Assembly (NCBI GenBank): GCA_002394125.1
Contig: DGSY01000103.1
Span: forward strand, 195 to 8,225
DNA: 8,031 nucleotides
Direction: 5' to 3'
From: Ruminococcus sp. UBA4350
GTDB taxonomy: Bacteria; Bacillota; Clostridia; Oscillospirales; Ruminococcaceae
Below are positions 5,510-8,031 of this stretch, in pieces. The translations under genes were made by a program, and so were the position numbers. How positions within the stretch are numbered: position 1 is the stretch's first letter; each line of letters starts with the position of its first letter. Under the pieces are notes generated by a model. The model was given only the letters and a program-made list of their open reading frames with translations, was not told the origin of the DNA and did no database searches.

Positions 5510-7930
5510 TTATTTGCCGATTGTCACCGTGCAGGCGCCGTTTTCGATCGCGCCGACCGTGATCGTCAGCCCCGGATCGACGGTCTGTCCGCCGTTCGCA
5601 TCGTACCAGCGGAAGCCGGAGATGCTGCTGTCGATGACATCGCCGCTGTGATAGAAATTATCCTTCTCGGTGTCATCAATGATGCGGATGAGCCGTCTGC
5701 CCTGATCCTGATTCGTAAATTCGCTGCCGCTGCCGTAGCGGAAGAATGTGTTCCAGCCGTATTCCGTTGTCGCATCAATATGATACACGCGGACGCCCTC
5801 GCCTGCGGTCAGCCACCACGCCGTATTCCTGCCGATGCCGCTGTTGTTGCCGTCCCGCGTTGCATATTCGATGATGAAATACTCCGAGAAATAATCCTCT
5901 GCAAGCTGACCGTTCGGAATGATGATGCAGTTTCCGGCATCGGTCTGTGCATTGCGCAGCGTAAAGGTCTGTGTGCCCTTTGCCGCATCATAGACCTGTA
6001 CCTGATCCTGATGATACCAGCCCTCCATGAGCTTTGAGAACGCGCCGAAATCGGATCCGGCATCGGTATCCATCAGCTCCGCGCCCGCAGTACCGTGCAT
6101 TCCCTCACTGTCATTGGGATTCGAGAACAGATAGTAATCCGGCAGACCGGTGCAGTGTCCCAGCTCATGACAATAGGTGCTGATATAATTGACATAATCC
6201 GTCGTGGATTCGATCTGTGCATTGCCCGTGATGATATGTCCGACTGCAACGCCGTCCACGCGGTAATTGCCATCGCCGAATGCACCCGCGCACGGCCACC
6301 AGTCATCATTGCCGGCGCGTGACGGTGTTGTAAAGAGCGTCGCGTCGATCCGGCCGTCGCCGTTGCCGTCAAACTGCGAAAAATCGACCTGATCCTTGAA
6401 TGCCTCATAGCATTCCTCGGCGATCTTCACCTTGTCCTTGTCATAGACGGACTGATTTTCCTTTGTGGTATAGCGGAAGACCTGTCCGGAAAAGTCCATG
6501 CTGCCCTTGGAGGCTCTGCCGTAGAATGCGGGGATGCTCTCGAACGGATAGCAGGGGCTTGCGGGATTTTCTGCGCCGAATGTGATCTGATTCAGCTCGT
6601 CAAGCGACGGCTCATAGCTGTAGCGGCAGTCCGGAAAATCCACATAGAAAACGACCAGCCGCGCTTTGCCCTGTGTCGGGAGCGATGCGCCGTGCTTTGC
6701 CATATTCGCGGTGATGAATGCGCTCTGATCTGCGTCAGGCTCCGGCTGATCCGCTGACGCGGCGGGAATCAGCATCCGCTTCAGCAGCGTGAGATCCCTT
6801 GCATTCAGCGCATTGTCAGTATCCAGATCGCCTGCCGCCCAGTCGGGGAGCACGGTCTCCGGCACAGTGCGCAGCCACCTGCCGAGCAGATCAATGTCAT
6901 TGCGGTCAGCCGCGCCGCTGCGGTCAATATCGCCGCGCAGACTGCCCGCAGGCTGCGGATCGGGATCCGGATCGGGCTGCACCGGCTGCGCATTCACCAG
7001 ATCAAACCGGCCTGCCTCATCCTTGATCTTCGTCCACATATAGCGGAGCATCCAGCCGTCAAAATTCGTGATCTTTGCGGCAGAGCCCGCCATCATGATC
7101 GAGTTTTCGCCGCCGGGGAAGCCGCCGGGCGGAAAGCCGTCCGATTCGCCCTCGCCGCCGTAGAAATCCGTCATGCCGAAGCCGTGGCCGATCTCATGCT
7201 CCAGCACATGAAGGCTGCCGTTCCCGATCATGCCGAGATAGGCGATATCGGAGAGACGCTGTCCCCAGTCGCCGCCGCAGCCGCCGATATCCGGAAAGCC
7301 CTGCGTCGCCCACATATACATATCAAACCGTTTGTCGAGCCCGCCGGGATACTGATAGCCGCTCTCCGCGAAATGGTCAAAGCGCGAAAGCGCAGAGGGC
7401 GCATAGGGCTCCTTGTCAGGGATCGTGTCCCTGCCGTTCGTCGTGTCATACTGCGCATCGTAATACTTTGTGTCGGTATAGACGGTCTCGTCGTCGTGCA
7501 GATCGAGCAGGCAGCTCTTGTCGATGACGGCCCAGCCCGTGACCCGGACATCAATATGCGAATACGGCCAGTTCTCGTAGCCCGCGAGCCAGTCATTCCA
7601 CGCATTGATGCACTCCGAGAGCATCGCCTCAAACTGCTGCCGCTGTTCATAGGTCACTGTCCGGTAGGACTGCCATTTGACGACATAATTGATCGTACCC
7701 TTGCCCGCGACGATCTGATCGAAGATCGTATTGCGGCGCGCAGTGGACTGCTCCCGCTGGATGCGGTTCTGCCAGATCCAGTCTGCCGCATACTGAAAAT
7801 CTGCGGGCAGGTCGCTGATGCTCACTGCGGAGGCCGTGACCGCTGCCGGCACAGGACTCTGCGGCATTGCCATCGGCGTGAGTGAGAGTGCTGCTGCCAG
7901 AAGTGCAGCGGCGATCTTGCTTTTCTTCAT
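5510..7930 (-). CDS. Secreted double metallopeptidase with internal dockerin (zincin-dockerin-M6-like)
   Basis: An 806-residue secreted protein. A signal peptide covers residues 1-35 (cleavage likely after TASA). Module 1 (about 40-312) has the zinc motif HEIGHGFGMTD (H245, E246, H249, D255) and a candidate Met-turn SIMM at 277-280; its peptidase family is not recognised. An acidic Pro linker (about 317-327) leads to a dockerin (331-388) with calcium loops D334-D345 and D368-D379. Module 2 (about 405-806) resembles M6 (immune inhibitor A-like) peptidases: RLVVFYVDFPD (424-434), an extra EF-hand-like loop DGNGDGRID (521-529), HELGHCTGLPD (H588, E589, H592, D598) and ELMD (618-621) as probable Met-turn. 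Both active sites look intact. It is expected to hydrolyse proteins outside the cell and bind a cohesin scaffold. The ATG has a G6 ribosome site eight bases upstream. Single-domain M6 proteins are common; this fused arrangement is unusual. Substrate unknown. Confidence 0.88.
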   Translation of the reverse strand: MKKSKIAAALLAAALSLTPMAMPQSPVPAAVTASAVSISDLPADFQYAADWIWQNRIQREQSTARRNTIFDQIVAGKGTINYVVKWQSYRTVTYEQRQQFEAMLSECINAWNDWLAGYENWPYSHIDVRVTGWAVIDKSCLLDLHDDETVYTDTKYYDAQYDTTNGRDTIPDKEPYAPSALSRFDHFAESGYQYPGGLDKRFDMYMWATQGFPDIGGCGGDWGQRLSDIAYLGMIGNGSLHVLEHEIGHGFGMTDFYGGEGESDGFPPGGFPGGENSIMMAGSAAKITNFDGWMLRYMWTKIKDEAGRFDLVNAQPVQPDPDPDPQPAGSLRGDIDRSGAADRNDIDLLGRWLRTVPETVLPDWAAGDLDTDNALNARDLTLLKRMLIPAASADQPEPDADQSAFITANMAKHGASLPTQGKARLVVFYVDFPDCRYSYEPSLDELNQITFGAENPASPCYPFESIPAFYGRASKGSMDFSGQVFRYTTKENQSVYDKDKVKIAEECYEAFKDQVDFSQFDGNGDGRIDATLFTTPSRAGNDDWWPCAGAFGDGNYRVDGVAVGHIITGNAQIESTTDYVNYISTYCHELGHCTGLPDYYLFSNPNDSEGMHGTAGAELMDTDAGSDFGAFSKLMEGWYHQDQVQVYDAAKGTQTFTLRNAQTDAGNCIIIPNGQLAEDYFSEYFIIEYATRDGNNSGIGRNTAWWLTAGEGVRVYHIDATTEYGWNTFFRYGSGSEFTNQDQGRRLIRIIDDTEKDNFYHSGDVIDSSISGFRWYDANGGQTVDPGLTITVGAIENGACTVTIGK

Positions 7931-7970
7931 TGGATATTCCCCCCATTGTATTCTGTATTTTCACGCATCA

Positions 7971-8014
7971 CACACAGCAGGGAGCGCAGAAGGGGGTGCG
8001 CGCTCTGCTGTGTG
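7971..8014 (-). promoter_or_regulatory. Large stem-loop upstream of the protease gene
   Basis: CACACAGCA (7971-7979) pairs with TGCTGTGTG (8006-8014). After a two-base bulge, GAGCGC (7982-7987) pairs with GCGCTC (8000-8005) around a 12-base loop. It starts about 40 bases before the ATG and no T tract follows in either direction, so it is more likely a leader structure than a terminator. No convincing promoter is visible between it and the gene: the TACAAT at 7945-7950 lies too close to the ribosome site. The promoter probably lies at or beyond the window edge. Confidence 0.5.
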
Positions 8015-8031
8015 CTGTGCGGAAAAATCTG

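Noticed and set aside
7945..7950. TACAAT as the protease promoter -10 box
   Set aside because: Transcription would start at or after the G6 ribosome site, leaving no usable leader, and no -35 box fits.

Overview
The window looks like chromosomal DNA of a plant-fibre-degrading Firmicute of the Ruminococcus/Oscillospiraceae type. The clues are two secreted proteins with paired-loop dockerin modules, one of them a galactanase. The coding regions are moderately GC-rich, there are strong G-rich Shine-Dalgarno sites, and the tRNA genes have no encoded CCA. The assignment is inferred from gene content; the species cannot be fixed.

Layout: the left edge holds two plus-strand tRNA genes, tRNA-Gly(GCC), cut by the window edge, and tRNA-Cys(GCA). 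A rho-independent terminator follows them. Every confidently called protein gene reads on the minus strand. From right to left they are: (1) a secreted 806-residue protein with two separate HExxHxxGxxD metallopeptidase modules either side of an internal dockerin (5510-7930); (2) a two-gene operon of an EamA/DMT-type transporter and an NhaC-family sodium/proton antiporter, joined by an ATGA overlap (2440-5000); (3) a secreted GH53 endo-beta-1,4-galactanase with a probable carbohydrate-binding domain, Thr-rich linker and C-terminal dockerin (260-2302). The galactanase has its own extended -10 promoter and a strong terminator, which converges with the tRNA terminator.

The 500-base gap at 5001-5509 is the least ordinary part. 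It holds the DMT promoter and leader hairpin. It also holds a possible 45-codon plus-strand ORF and a 194-bp segment bounded by a 19-bp inverted repeat (18/19 matching). Inside that segment are a long hairpin and a perfect 18-bp palindrome, and it resembles a small non-autonomous (MITE-like) element.

How the genes work together: the galactanase would cut pectic type I galactan, and its dockerin would dock it on a cohesin-bearing scaffold. The double protease could act on plant or microbial protein or on components of the same complex, also by dockerin attachment. The two membrane proteins form their own operon with unknown substrates; nothing in the sequence ties them to fibre degradation. 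I found no CRISPR array, phage gene or transposase gene. The most notable item is the zincin-dockerin-zincin architecture.
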